This document shows, piece after piece, positions 1 through 9,799 of a stretch of DNA of 64,000 bases (within the stretch, counting starts at the first letter, position 1; each line of letters opens with the position of its first letter). Source of the DNA: Chamaelirium japonicum. Its lineage: Eukaryota; Streptophyta; Magnoliopsida; Liliales; Melanthiaceae. Below the pieces are notes generated by a model. That model was given only the letters and a program-made list of their open reading frames with translations. It ran no database searches and was not told where the DNA came from. The translations under genes and the position numbers were made by a program. The DNA lies in contig OX393552.1 in NCBI GenBank assembly GCA_947650365.1, forward strand, positions 49,995,873 to 50,059,872, in the 5' to 3' direction.

Positions 1-1
1 T

Positions 2-178
2 ATGCTTGATCGACCCCAGACAGCCCCTCTGAGGCCGTGCACTTCAAGCTTGAGGCCGATACCCCTATCAGCCTTTAGAAGCCGATACGCTTGATCAGCC
101 CCAGGTAACCCTTCTGAGGCCGTTCACACCCAGTTCGAGGTCGATACCCCTCTACCTCCAGAGACTGCCACTCTGCCC
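2..178. repeat. Two diverged copies of a ~88-bp tandem repeat
   Basis: Two adjacent blocks (starting near 2 and 90) share the order 'cttgatc(g/a)(a/g)cccca', 'tctgaggccgt' and 'gaggccgatacccct'. They probably belong to the upstream part of the LTR-like sequence that continues to 1,549. No coding potential was recognised. Confidence 0.6.
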
Positions 179-204
179 TACCCAATTGGGTACTTTCGCC
201 CAAT

Positions 205-960
205 GGTCGGCCCCAAGCAATGGGTCGACAAATACACTTCCGGTCGGCCCTAGGAAAGGTGTCGACAGACATCCTGGTCGGCCCTTGGCAGGGGATCGGC
301 GACCACAACGGTTGGCCCTAGGCAGGGGGCCGACAAGCAAATCTTTGGTCGGCCCTTGGCAGGGGGTCGGCAGATTTTTTGCAAGACACAAGCCCAAGAT
401 ACTCAAGTATCAGAAACCATGGATTTGAAACCAATCCAAATCAAACTCATGGTGGATCTCATATCAAACAGCAGAGCCACAGATTGAGCTCTAGGAGGCC
501 CTGGGTAGAGGGTTGGCAGATTCTATCGTCCGAACCAACACTCGCCCGTCGGCACTAGAGGTAAAAAGAAGGCGACCATGTAACGCAAATCGACCTTTGC
601 AAGAAACTGACAGACGCATCCCTACGCTACTATCCTTGCCAGAATGAGACTCATGCAGTGCACTCAAGTGCTGCCAACCCTTTGGTCGGCCCTTGGCTGG
701 GGGTCGATAGATTCCTCAGAAGGCGCATGCCCATGTTACTTATGCATCAAAAACCATGGATTTGAAACTAGTCCAGATCCTGCTTCTGGTGGATCTCACA
801 TCAAAGACTGAAGACATGATGATCGAACGCTACGTTGGGATGGCAGCAGAAGTCATCCAGATTTTATCACTTCGTTCGAGACATGGGACCAAGGTCGGTC
901 CCAGACAGCGGGTCGGCAGACGAGTACCTGGTTGGCCCTTGGCAGGGGGTTGACAAATTC
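205..960. repeat. Degenerate 34-37 bp repeat cluster (ggtcggcccttggcaggggg type)
   Basis: Units beginning ggtcggccc recur at 205, 242, 276, 310 and 347, spaced 37, 34, 34 and 37 bp. Further units lie near 683, 893 and 930. Open frames across this stretch on both strands are by-products of the GC-rich repeat and resemble no family I know. The position upstream of an LTR-like promoter suggests a retrotransposon U3 array, which is inference. Confidence 0.65.
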
Positions 961-1099
961 TTTCCAACACTCGTTAAACTACTCCAACATCGACAAAGCG
1001 GTTTTGCACTATAGAGTCCCATCCAGGCAGGTTAGTACCTGCCAAGCTGGGAAGGAGTGACTGTAGGTGGAAAATCTGGCTAATGCCATACAGTAGGAC

Positions 1100-1549
1100 C
1101 CGCAGCCCTTCCTGGGGCCACAAAGACGATAGTGAGACTCACAGCCCTACTTGGGACCGACGAAGATGACAGTTGGACCCGTAGCCCTGTTTGGGATCCG
1201 CACATGTTATTCGGGGACTGGTAAATCCCTCGGACAATTGCCTAAACTCCTGATATTCTAGAAAATATTCCCAAACCTCTATATATAACCAATCATGTAA
1301 AAAATTCTGATCCAGTTTCATTATTACCAATCCCACTTTATGTTTTTCGGAGCTCTTTGAGCCTTCTGGTATTTAGACTCTCAAGCCTCTTCCACCCTTT
1401 TTCTACTTGTAACAAGCACTTATCGACCTGTCGAGAGTAGCTTTACATTTTCAATGATAGTAAATTCAAAGGTTACGTCTTACCGTACGCAGACGTAGGC
1501 TTCGACCAAACTTTATCACCATATATTGTGTCAATTCTCTATCTCAACA
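1100..1549 (+). mobile_element. LTR relic, plus orientation (promoter and U5 end)
   Basis: A TATA-like stretch (ctctatatataacc, 1277-1290) is followed by a U5-like segment (gacgtaggcttcgaccaaac, from 1492), and the sequence reaches a CAACA end at 1549. A 'gacgtaggc...ccgaac' segment near the end of U5 is common in plant LTR retrotransposons. The next bases (gtgactatgtaacagc) match, in inverted orientation, those outside the LTR relic at 5410, so both probably come from one family. No open pol frame remains. The 5' limit is not defined. Confidence 0.5.
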
Positions 1550-2622
1550 GTGACTATGTAACAGCTCAGCACTTGACCCCTTATCGCTTCACAGCTAGAC
1601 ACATCTCGAATGGTCAAACCTTCAATCGACTGTTAGAGTGGGGTTATGTACGACGACCGAAATCCTCCCCCACAATGATGAAGAGGCGCTGGTTCTAAGT
1701 CTTATTGTTGGGCCTTGGGCCTTTGCTAGGCTCCAACTAAGGCCCGCTTGGTCTGTGGGCCCTGTGATGCTTCTTGGGCATGTACTCATCATTTGGGCCA
1801 TTGCGCGAGCCCAAATGGCTTGGTTGCAGTCTTGGACAAATTTTGCACCCACACTGGTCGCCTCGCGCTGTTGCTGAGTCACCCTAGCCCCCTGATCTTG
1901 AGACGCCGAGATCTTTTTTTTTCTACGCAGCACCTCTGCTTCGGCTGCCCGATCTTCGTCGACACCCGTCAGATCTGCAGATCCATCGACTACACCTCGC
2001 CTCGCCAGAGCTGGCCCTGAGATCTGGTCGCCCTTCCTCTTCAGATATGCTGCAACACCTCGCTGGACTCCTCAACCTCGGCCCTCCTTGCGAGCTCTTG
2101 AAGGACTCCACTGCCTCCTCCCATGATGTCTTCATCTTCAGATTTGGCTTCCCACGCCTCCCTCCTACAGTCCTACGTGTCGGACTAATAGAGTGCAGGG
2201 CGCTCTGCACTCTATCGCCCGCTTGTAAGGGGAGATCCAAGGCTTGTAAGGAGAGGTCGAAGGCAGATATATAAGCAGGTCATCACCCGCTCCCATTATC
2301 GATGTGGGACTAACCCGTGTGAGGCATGAGCCACATGATTATCTCAACAACGTTAAAAAATTACTATGTCAGAGATTAATCATCTATCCAAATAATTAAA
2401 AAAGTGGAGGGGGTTTGTAAAATGTAAAGTTTCATGAAATAATATCTTAATCATTACTATAAATTTTGGGCGAGCTCCAACTAGAATTCACATAGCAATG
2501 CTACTTTAACACTCCATCATATAATGATTAATCCCAAAGTACTTAATTTATTATTTTGAAAAAAACTAACTTACGAAATGGATCTATGGGATGAGTATTT
2601 TTATCTTATAAGTTACTCTAAA
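1550..2622. other. Intergenic/retroelement-like sequence downstream of F-box copy A
   Basis: No convincing gene. Overlapping short frames on both strands are not conserved in phase with the second copy (8710-9799). The stretch carries repeated 'cttgtaaggggagatccaagg' type motifs near 2224-2250, a TATA-like 'gatatataagcagg' near 2265, and 'cgatgtgggactaa' near 2300, a phrase common in plant LTRs and other dispersed repeats. It is probably old retroelement sequence that forms the 3' flank of the F-box gene. Confidence 0.4.
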
Positions 2623-3879
2623 CTATGGAGAGGAGTATTGCCTTGCCCTTTTAGTAAACGGAGCTTTGGTAGTCGGGAAGTAGTCATAGTACTGCGGCTC
2701 GAATGGGTACGGATTTGTTGGGTCGGAGTGCAGTCTGTGCAAAGCATCCGCGTCCATCATCACGTCCAGAACCATCTCCATACTTCCGGTCTGGACATCA
2801 AACATCCCCGTCTTGCCGCAGGGGCTGGAGAACACCACCATCACCTCCCCACCCGATCTCCGAACGAGACCTACCGGATGGAACACATGCGGCGGCGCTG
2901 TGCTGCCGTTGGCGGCGGGAGGATCCGATAACCCCGGGAGAGGGTCCAGCTGTCGTCGTACTCCGAGATTGGGGCTGTGCTGCGGCCAATAGTACCAGGG
3001 GTGTGGGGCTGGCCCCTTAGCCATTACAAACATAAAGAGCTCTCCTAGGATGCCGGCGCCAGGTTGGGTGACCAATGCAAAGACGAGGTCACCATCGATC
3101 TCCCCGAGCCATCCAGCTATGCATTCGATGTCAGGATCGAACCCATAATCTTGAGAAGGTACACGAGCCCATTTGGAGGTCTCCGCCACCGGGTCGAACT
3201 GGAGCATGTCAGAGCTCCAGAAGGACCAGCAGAGCAGGGAGTTCCAGAAGATGGCGCCGGTCTGGCACACGATCACGCGGAGGGGGTGGTAGATGCTGCG
3301 TGCCTCGGACATCTCGTGTGAGACCCGCCATTCCCCCAAAGCGAGCGAGTAGATCTCAAATCCAAATCGACGCGATTCGGGATCTCCGGTCCTGATAGGG
3401 AAAGCACTCACGATCACGCCGCCGGCGCCTTTGGGAAGATCCAAGGCCAGGCCTATGTTGAGCATGTGCGCGCCACCGTCCCGCCAGCATCTGGTTGGCC
3501 TGGGGACGACGGCGTACTCCCTGGTGAAGGGGTTGTAGAGGTAGCAGTCGTCCCCTATCGTCCCATCACTCCCCTCCCGGACGCAAAACAGGAACCCCTT
3601 GCAGGAGGCGACGATCTTCAGGCCATCATCACCGCCGGGGAGCCGAAGGGAGAGATGTCGAGGTTGGTCTTGCCTGTTCAGAGGCAGCAGCTTTGTTTGG
3701 TGGGGAGGGCTGCCATAGATGGTTCTGACGATCAGCCCGGGCACGTGGACCTCACGTGAGAGGTGCTCGTCGGATGCAAGGTTCAGCCACCGCTTGCAGA
3801 GGCACTTGCAGCGAAGGAGGGTTCTTAGAGACGTCTTCTCCAGGATGAGGGAGATGATGTCGTCACAGAGCACGGCCAT
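2623..3879 (-). CDS. F-box domain protein, copy A (418 aa)
   Basis: Predicted substrate receptor of an SCF-type E3 ubiquitin ligase. The N-terminus (about residues 3-45; LCDDIISLILEKTSLRTLL followed by RCKCLCKRW) is a typical plant F-box for Skp1 binding. The rest looks like an F-box-associated/kelch-like substrate module: GFLFCVREG near 95-105, YLYNPFTREYAVVPRP near 113-130, and a tryptophan-rich centre (LLCWSFWSSDMLQFDP). It is intronless and complete with its own start and stop. The 5' flank on the coding strand is CT-rich. The C-terminus ends FTKRARQYSSP, unlike copy B, because of a small indel near the stop. The substrate cannot be told from sequence. It is embedded between LTR relics in a tandem duplication. 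Confidence 0.88.
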   Translation of the reverse strand: MAVLCDDIISLILEKTSLRTLLRCKCLCKRWLNLASDEHLSREVHVPGLIVRTIYGSPPHQTKLLPLNRQDQPRHLSLRLPGGDDGLKIVASCKGFLFCVREGSDGTIGDDCYLYNPFTREYAVVPRPTRCWRDGGAHMLNIGLALDLPKGAGGVIVSAFPIRTGDPESRRFGFEIYSLALGEWRVSHEMSEARSIYHPLRVIVCQTGAIFWNSLLCWSFWSSDMLQFDPVAETSKWARVPSQDYGFDPDIECIAGWLGEIDGDLVFALVTQPGAGILGELFMFVMAKGPAPHPWYYWPQHSPNLGVRRQLDPLPGLSDPPAANGSTAPPHVFHPVGLVRRSGGEVMVVFSSPCGKTGMFDVQTGSMEMVLDVMMDADALHRLHSDPTNPYPFEPQYYDYFPTTKAPFTKRARQYSSP

Positions 3880-4132
3880 GCTTTCCTCCTCTCAAATCTG
3901 AATCGTGTGAGAGAAGAAAACTAATGCAGAGAGAGAGAGAGAGAGCGAGAAAGGAAAGAAAGAGGGCAGCGATGGGACTAATAATAAAGGGTCGTCCAGT
4001 AGCCGACGTGGCACACTATGATTGACCGGAAGGAAACGCAGAAGCAAAATTTTCCCCTATCCCCGCGGCTTCCGGGGAGGGGGAGGTTTCGTGTAAGAGC
4101 TGATGGGTTTTTTTTAAAAAAATTATAGAAAA

Positions 4133-4539
4133 AATAAAATATTTAACTAAATAGTGGTTGACCAAAATTATTTACCATTTTAGGGCTCTGATCATCACGT
4201 GACATATCAGCATCGTAAAACATGATGCGTTTATTTTTTCCGAACTCGGTTTTTGGGTTGCCGGATTTAAACCCGATATTATGGATACCGTGTTTAACTG
4301 GAGCCTCCTTATATAATGTTCTCACACTTAGACGTTTTCTTATTGGACTTCGGATAAACCCAATATCCATAATATCGGGGTTAAACCCGGTAATCTAGAA
4401 ATCAAGTTCTACCTTGACTTGGAAAAAATAAAAATAAAAATTTCGCGATGTGCTTTACGGCGTTGACCTGTCACATGGCGGTCAGGCGCTAGAATGGTAA
4501 ATAGTTTTAGTCAACCGCTATTTAGTTAAATATTTTATT
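4133..4539. mobile_element. Long-TIR MITE (~407 bp), unit A
   Basis: The ends are inverted repeats of roughly 95 bp: 'aataaaatatttaactaaat' then 'gtggttgac' on the left, matched by the reverse complement of 'ggtcaaccgctatttagtt' then 'aaatatttta' on the right, and the match continues through 'tttaccatt' and 'cacgtgaca'. Inside lies a second inverted repeat (about 4255-4305 with 4335-4395) centred on 'ccgatattatggata'. There is no coding capacity. The long TIRs suggest a Mutator-like non-autonomous element; the target duplication is not clear in this AT-rich flank. Confidence 0.7.
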
Positions 4540-4625
4540 CTTTAATAATATTTTAAAAAAAAGCACGATAATGATATATATCCGATTAAAATTTAAATTA
4601 TTAAATATTCTTCTATATGCACATG

Positions 4626-4798
4626 TAGGAATGGCAATGGACTTCGAAAACCTGACCCGAAACATGCATGAATATATAAATTTTGTACCCGAAATAACGT
4701 TTGGGTAGGGGTTTGGGTATAAAAACTCTACCCAATTAACTTTCTGGTGTGAGTATGGATGTCTCGATACCCATACCCAAAATCTGATTGCCCCTCTA
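4626..4798. mobile_element. Short hAT-like MITE (173 bp), unit A
   Basis: Starts TAGGAATGGCAATGG and ends with the inverse of TAGAGGGGCAATC. The inner sequence is rich in 'acccgaaa' and 'gggtatg' motifs. TAGGG-TGGCAA-type termini are common in plant hAT-like MITEs. No matching 8-bp target duplication is visible, so it is old or the class is wrong. Confidence 0.5.
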
Positions 4799-4964
4799 AC
4801 TTGTGAATAATAGATATCACAGGCCAAACTCCAAATTCAATACCCAAATTTTAAGAGAACTCATATCTCGACCGAAACTTATACTCGACTAAAACCATTT
4901 GATAAGAAGCCAAAAGAACTTCTTAACATTTTATTGTGATACCTTAAACTTTAGGGGGACTTAG

Positions 4965-5400
4965 TGAGAGGTCCTTGACAAGAGATCGCTTTAAGGGTAA
5001 GGACACCCAAAAAGATGATGTTGTTGCAAGTCCCTCCCGAAAAGGATCCTGCTACAGGAAGTCTCACACGTGACTTTTATCCATTTTTAATGATCAAAAT
5101 GTCCCATAGTCATTGCCCCTCCATCCTTGCCGCTACAGGACTTTTACCCGCGGATTAGCTACAACGATTTCACTGTAGCAATTTTTTTGGGCACGATTTC
5201 ACAGAAAAAATATAGCAAAAACGTGACAATCTTTCCAAATTGTTACTCTACAAAGATTGTTACTCTTTTGCTACAGTGATATCACTGTACCAATTTTTCC
5301 CGACAAGATTTCTCAAAAAAAATGCTACAGTGATTTCACTGTAACAAAAGAGTAACAATTTGCACAAATTGTTACTCAACTGTCACGTACTGTGCTGTCT
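4965..5400. mobile_element. Palindrome-array element, copy A
   Basis: Opens 'cttagtgagaggtccttgac', continues 'caagtccctcccgaaaagg', then carries several near-copies of the palindrome TACAGTGATTTCACTGTA alternating with 'gttactctttt' and 'aaattgttactc'. No coding capacity. The same order recurs at 6925-7480 and, inverted, at 25281-25990, so this is a dispersed non-autonomous family. Its transposase class is unknown. Confidence 0.6.
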
Positions 5401-5409
5401 CGTAGTCAC

Positions 5410-5415
5410 TGTTGA

Positions 5416-5451
<36 letters not shown>

Positions 5452-5520
5452 CACAGGATGTGGTAACGAAGTTCGGCCAAAGCCTATGTCTCCATAGGGT
5501 AAGATGCAACGTTTGAATCC

Positions 5521-5582
<62 letters not shown>

Positions 5583-5990
5583 ATGACAAGACTCTTGAAG
5601 AAAAGCGATAACACCTCCCTTTCTAAAATCTGGATCCAGCCTCTTATTTTGAAGGAGTGGGCCGACCTCCTTTTATAAGCGCTTGAATGACAGTAGTGGC
5701 GCTCCGCGTGGTGTGGAATTAATGGTGCGCCTTCGTGACGCCCACAGCCATTTCGTGGAAGGGGGAGATTTTGCGCCCTGTGATTGCTTGTACATGCCGA
5801 ATATTTATTGCTAGGGATTCGTTTTTATCTGCTAGGCGGCCATATGTGTCTGGTTGTGAGCTTTCACTCCATATAGCTGCCATGTGGGCGAGAAAATGGC
5901 GGGGCAATTTATACTCCTGCCATTAATGCACGTTGTCAAGCAAGATTCTCGGACCATTAATTTCCGGGTATAACTAATAGATAGAGAGAG
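5410..5990 (-). mobile_element. LTR relic, minus orientation, unit A
   Basis: Read on the minus strand, a TATA box (gcttataaaagg, 5669-5680 on plus) leads through 'ctggatccagattttag' to a U5 segment (ggagacataggctttggccg, 5476-5496) and a CAACA end at 5410. Two microsatellites, (CT)n and (GA)n, lie inside it. The U3 limit near 5990 is uncertain. This LTR points at the F-box gene from the opposite side to the LTR at 1100-1549. Confidence 0.45.
5418..5580. repeat. GA and CT microsatellites in LTR relic, unit A
   Basis: (GA)n at 5418-5449 and (CT)n at 5526-5580 flank the U5-like segment. As mirror-complementary tracts they could pair in a hairpin. Confidence 0.95.
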
Positions 5991-6039
5991 ATATTATGTG
6001 TGTGTGAGAGAGAGAGACAGGGGGGGGGGGGGGGGGAAG

Positions 6040-6450
6040 CTAAAGAAAGAAAAAAAGACAGAAGTGAACAAGAAGAGAGAGAAAAATAATTTCTTTAATC
6101 ATGGTTATCTTTGGTTCTCAGGTATTCACTTGTAGAGTTTCTTCGTGCTCTTTCGTAAAATCTTCTTGTTGTCGATCTCTTATCTAGATTCTCTTGTGTG
6201 CCAAAGTATTGGGAATGGCATGTTAAATGACTTGGTAGCATGAGTAAGGTGTGATCTTCTTGTTATTTGCTATAAGTGAAATCCTTATTGCCTTGTACTA
6301 TTGTCAATTAGTAGTGAAAAGGTCTCTCGCTCCTTCGGCGGACATAGTCCAATTAGCTAGGGAAACCACCTAACTTGCCTGTGTCTTTATTTTTTGTTAT
6401 GCTTCTTATCTGGTTGTGCAACTTGTTTAGCATTGTCATAAAGGTTCAGC
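6040..6450 (+). mobile_element. LTR/leader-like relic, unit A
   Basis: After a G run (6020-6036), the sequence contains 'ggcggacatagtccaattag', 'ggaaaccacctaacttgcc' and 'tgtgtctttattttttgtta', which resembles the U5 end of plant Copia LTRs (GTGGACGTAGGC...CCGAACCAC...TGTCTTTAT). No coding remnant was recognised, and the boundaries are approximate. The duplicate lies at about 13340-13745. Confidence 0.35.
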
Positions 6451-6924
6451 TGCGAGAACGGGCAATTTCAAAAAAGAAGGATGAGGGATAAGGAAGGTGG
6501 AGGAAGGAGGCAGCACTAGATTGCATGTGGTCAGTTACAGCAAATATGAACGGCGGAGGCGCTTTGCATAGAACTGATATCGGCGGTGGGGATGAGTTAC
6601 CCTTATCCATAGCCTAGTTTCGTGCGGGGGTAAGTTTGCTGTTTTTTTTAAATCGGGGCTATATCTAGTAATAAGAGTAGTGCAAATTGCCCCACACGTT
6701 TTTTTCTCGAACATTTTGTGATAACTTCCTTGGTGACTCGCTTATCTTTCTTTTTGCCTCCTAAATTCTTTATGTTTTTCTAATATACCAACACCCTCTT
6801 TCCACCGCCTCATCACTCTTCTGTGTCACCTGTCCTAGCCGCCCTAGCAGCCGGCCTCATCACTCCTCACTTTTGTCGTCGCTTCCGGTCGCTCCGCTTC
6901 TGTTTTTATTTGTTTTTCTAAAAA

Positions 6925-7480
6925 AAATGAGGAAGTTAGTGATAGGTCCCTCACAAAGGATCGGGTCAGCGTTAAGGACACCAAAATATCCCCATATGAA
7001 CCGGGTCCCTCCCAAAAAAGATGCATTTAGAGCAAGTCCCTTTGTTGACTTTCCGCTCCTTTAAATGACAAAACAATCCCTTTATTATTGTTATTCTTGT
7101 AGCTATTGTTTCTCTTTATTACCGAATTGGTGTTCTTTATTATAGTGAAATCACTGCAGCAAATTTTTTATTTTTTTATAGAAATCTCATTTTTAAAAAA
7201 ATTACTATAGTGAAATCATTGTAGCTATTATTACTCTTTACTACGGAATTGTTGCTCTTTGCTCACTGTAACGAAGAGCAACAATTCGATAATAAAGAGC
7301 AACAATTGCTATAGTGAACGCAATTGTTGTTTTTCATTACCGAATTGTTGTTATTGATACAGTGAAATCACTATAGCAATTTTTTTATCAAACTTTATAA
7401 AAAAAAATTCTACAGTTAAATCACTATAGCAATTGTTTATCTTTATTATTGAATAGTTTATCATAATGTGTTTTGTTTTT
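6925..7480. mobile_element. Palindrome-array element, copy B
   Basis: Opens 'gttagtgataggtccctcac', then 'gggtccctcccaaaaaag', 'tttgttgactttccgctcc' and 'tttaaatgacaaaac', followed by a run of 'tatagtgaaatcact(g/a)tagc' palindromes interleaved with 'gttgctctttattaccgaat'. Same organisation as 4965-5400 but strongly diverged. Confidence 0.6.
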
Positions 7481-7936
7481 GTACAATTGCATATAGGGGT
7501 GAAATTGACAATCTTCTAACAAAAGAACCTAAGATAATCGATAGTATTTTGTTATTCTTTACATTAAAAAATTATTCTATCGAAGCTTAATCATCGAAAA
7601 ATAAATTTATTTCGTTATTCATTATTTTGTTTTCTCTATCGGAGGAGGAGTTGCGGGGTTGCTCTGGGGTGGCCTCGGTTTCGGGGGCCAAGGTGCAGGC
7701 AGTGGCGGCGGGGTGAAGTTCTAGGGGCCATGATGGCGGATCACATGCCTGGGCCATGGTGGCGGATCACATGCCTGTGGGGGATGATCCCTGTGTCGAC
7801 TCGAGGACTCTGCCCAACATTCAATCGATTCGAGTCGAAATGTCGATTGAACCGTTGGTTCGGACGTCAGTTCGAGTGTTGGTGTTTTTGGGCTTGAACT
7901 TTGAAGTTGATAGTAAGTGGACTTAGGTTAAGAAGT

Positions 7937-8620
7937 TGTTGAGAGATTTGAGAAAAGAGTGATCGATTGAAAGTTGACAAGAGATGTGATCTCGGAGTTC
8001 AGCCAAAGCGTATGTCTCCGTGCTATAAAGTGCAACCTGAATTCACCAATACTTGAAAGGTAGTGATCTCGATAGGCCTAGTGTCACTTGTCTTAGAAGA
8101 GAGGGATGTCAAAGCTCTGGTTTTTTAAAGTCTGAATTGGAAATCTGATGTTCGATCGATTACACTCATCGGGTTTGTTATTTATAGAGGTTTAGGAAAC
8201 ATCCGGGGTTCGGGGCGGTTTCTGCAGTCGCTTCGATAGGCCCCGGGTAGGACTGGTGGGTCCCGTCGTCATCTTTGTGGACTCCCAGGTAGGGCTAGTT
8301 GGTCCCGTCGTCGTCTTCGTGGACCCCCAAGTAGGGCTAGTGGGTCCCGTTGTCGTCTTTGTGGACCCCCAGGCAGGGCTAGTGGGTCATCTTGTCGTCT
8401 TTGTGGACCCCCAGGCAGTGCTAGTGGGTCCCATCTCTAGGCGTTGGTCGAACTTTGCACCCACAAACCCCTCCAACTTAGTTAAGTGCTAACTTAGCTG
8501 ACTTGGACTTATGGTGCAAAATTATTTCGTCTCGGCGACAATCATCCAACCCTCTGCTACATCATAGAAATATTGTCAAATGCTATCGGTCGCTCTAATG
8601 CATGCGATTAGGTATTGGCA
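7937..8620 (-). mobile_element. LTR relic with 42-bp U3 repeats, unit A
   Basis: On the minus strand, 42-bp repeats (plus positions 8259, 8301, 8343, 8385 and a partial unit at 8427; core 'gtggacccccaggcagggct') precede a TATA box (cctctataaataac, 8178-8190). This leads to a U5 segment (ggagacatacgctttggctg) and an AACA end near 7937. The plus-strand frame at 8256-8492 encodes a 14-residue repeat only because 42 is divisible by three. I read it as promoter sequence, not a gene. Confidence 0.5.
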
Positions 8621-9799
8621 ATCGATCGGATCGGGCACTGGTGATCAATAGGACGTAGGCTTCGGCCAAACTTTGTCACCATACATTGTGTCAATTCTCT
8701 ATCTCAACAGTGACTATGTAACAGCTCAACACTTGACCCCTTATCGCTTCACAGCTTGACACATCTCGAAGGTCAAATCTTCAATCGACTGTTGGAGTGG
8801 GGTTATGTACGACGATCGAAATCCTCCCCCACAATGATGACATGGCGGTGCTGAGGAGGCGCTGGTCCTAAGTCTTATTGTTGGGCCTTGGGCCTTTGCT
8901 AGACTCCAACTAAGGCCCGCTCGGTCTGTGGGCCATGTGATGCTTCTTGGGCATGTACTCATCATTTGGGCCATTGCGCGAGCCCAAATGGCTTGGTTGC
9001 AGTTTTGGACAAATTTTGCACCCACACTGGCCGCCTCGCGCTGTTGCTGAGTCGCCCTAGCCCCCTGATCTCGAGACGCCGAGATCTTTTTTTTTTTCTG
9101 CGCAGCGCCTCTGCTCCGGCTGCGGATCTTCGTCGACACCCGTTAGATCTGCAGATCCATCGACTACACCTCGCCTCGCCAGAGCCGGCCCTGAGATCTA
9201 GTCGTCCTTCCTTTTCAGATATGCTGCTGGACTCCTCAGCCTCGGCCCTCCTTGCGAGCTCTTGAAGGACTCCACTGCCTCCTCCCATGATGTCTTCATC
9301 TTCATATTTGGCTGCCCACGCCTCCCTCCTACAGTCCTGCGTGTCGGACTAATAGAGTGCAGGGCGCTCTGCACTCTATCGCCCGCTTGTAAGGGGAGAT
9401 CCAAGGCTTGTAAGGAGATGTCCAAGGCGGATATATAAGCAGGTCATCATCCGCTCCCATTATCGATGTGGGACTAAACCGTGTGAGGTATGAGCCGCAT
9501 AACTATCTCAACAATGTTAAAAAATTTATTATGTCAGAGATTAATCATCTATCCAAATAATTAAAAAAGTGGAGGGGGTTTGTAAAATGTAAAGTTTCAT
9601 GAAATAATATCTTAATCATTACTATAAATTTTGGGCGTGCTCCAAGTAGAATTCACATAGCAATGCTACTTTAACACTCCATCATATAATGATTCCCAAA
9701 GTACTTAATTTATTATTTTGAAAAAAACTAACTTACGAAATGGATCCATTGGATGAGTATTTTTATCTTATAAGTTACTCTAAACTATGGAGAGGAGTA

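Larger units (their letters stand above)
1492..8651. repeat. Tandem segmental duplication, unit A (~7.16 kb)
   Basis: Nearly the whole of this block recurs in the same order and orientation at 8652-15927. It contains the F-box gene, the long-TIR MITE, the hAT-like MITE, two palindrome-array elements, microsatellites and the LTR with 42-bp repeats. The tetranucleotide GACG stands at the left end (1492), at the junction (8652) and at the right end (15924), which is the pattern expected of a microhomology-bounded tandem duplication. Confidence 0.93.

Noticed and set aside
8256-8492. Open frame of 14-residue repeats (and its copy at 15525-15764)
   Set aside because: It is the translation of 42-bp LTR promoter repeats; the period is divisible by three by chance and the strand is opposite to the LTR.
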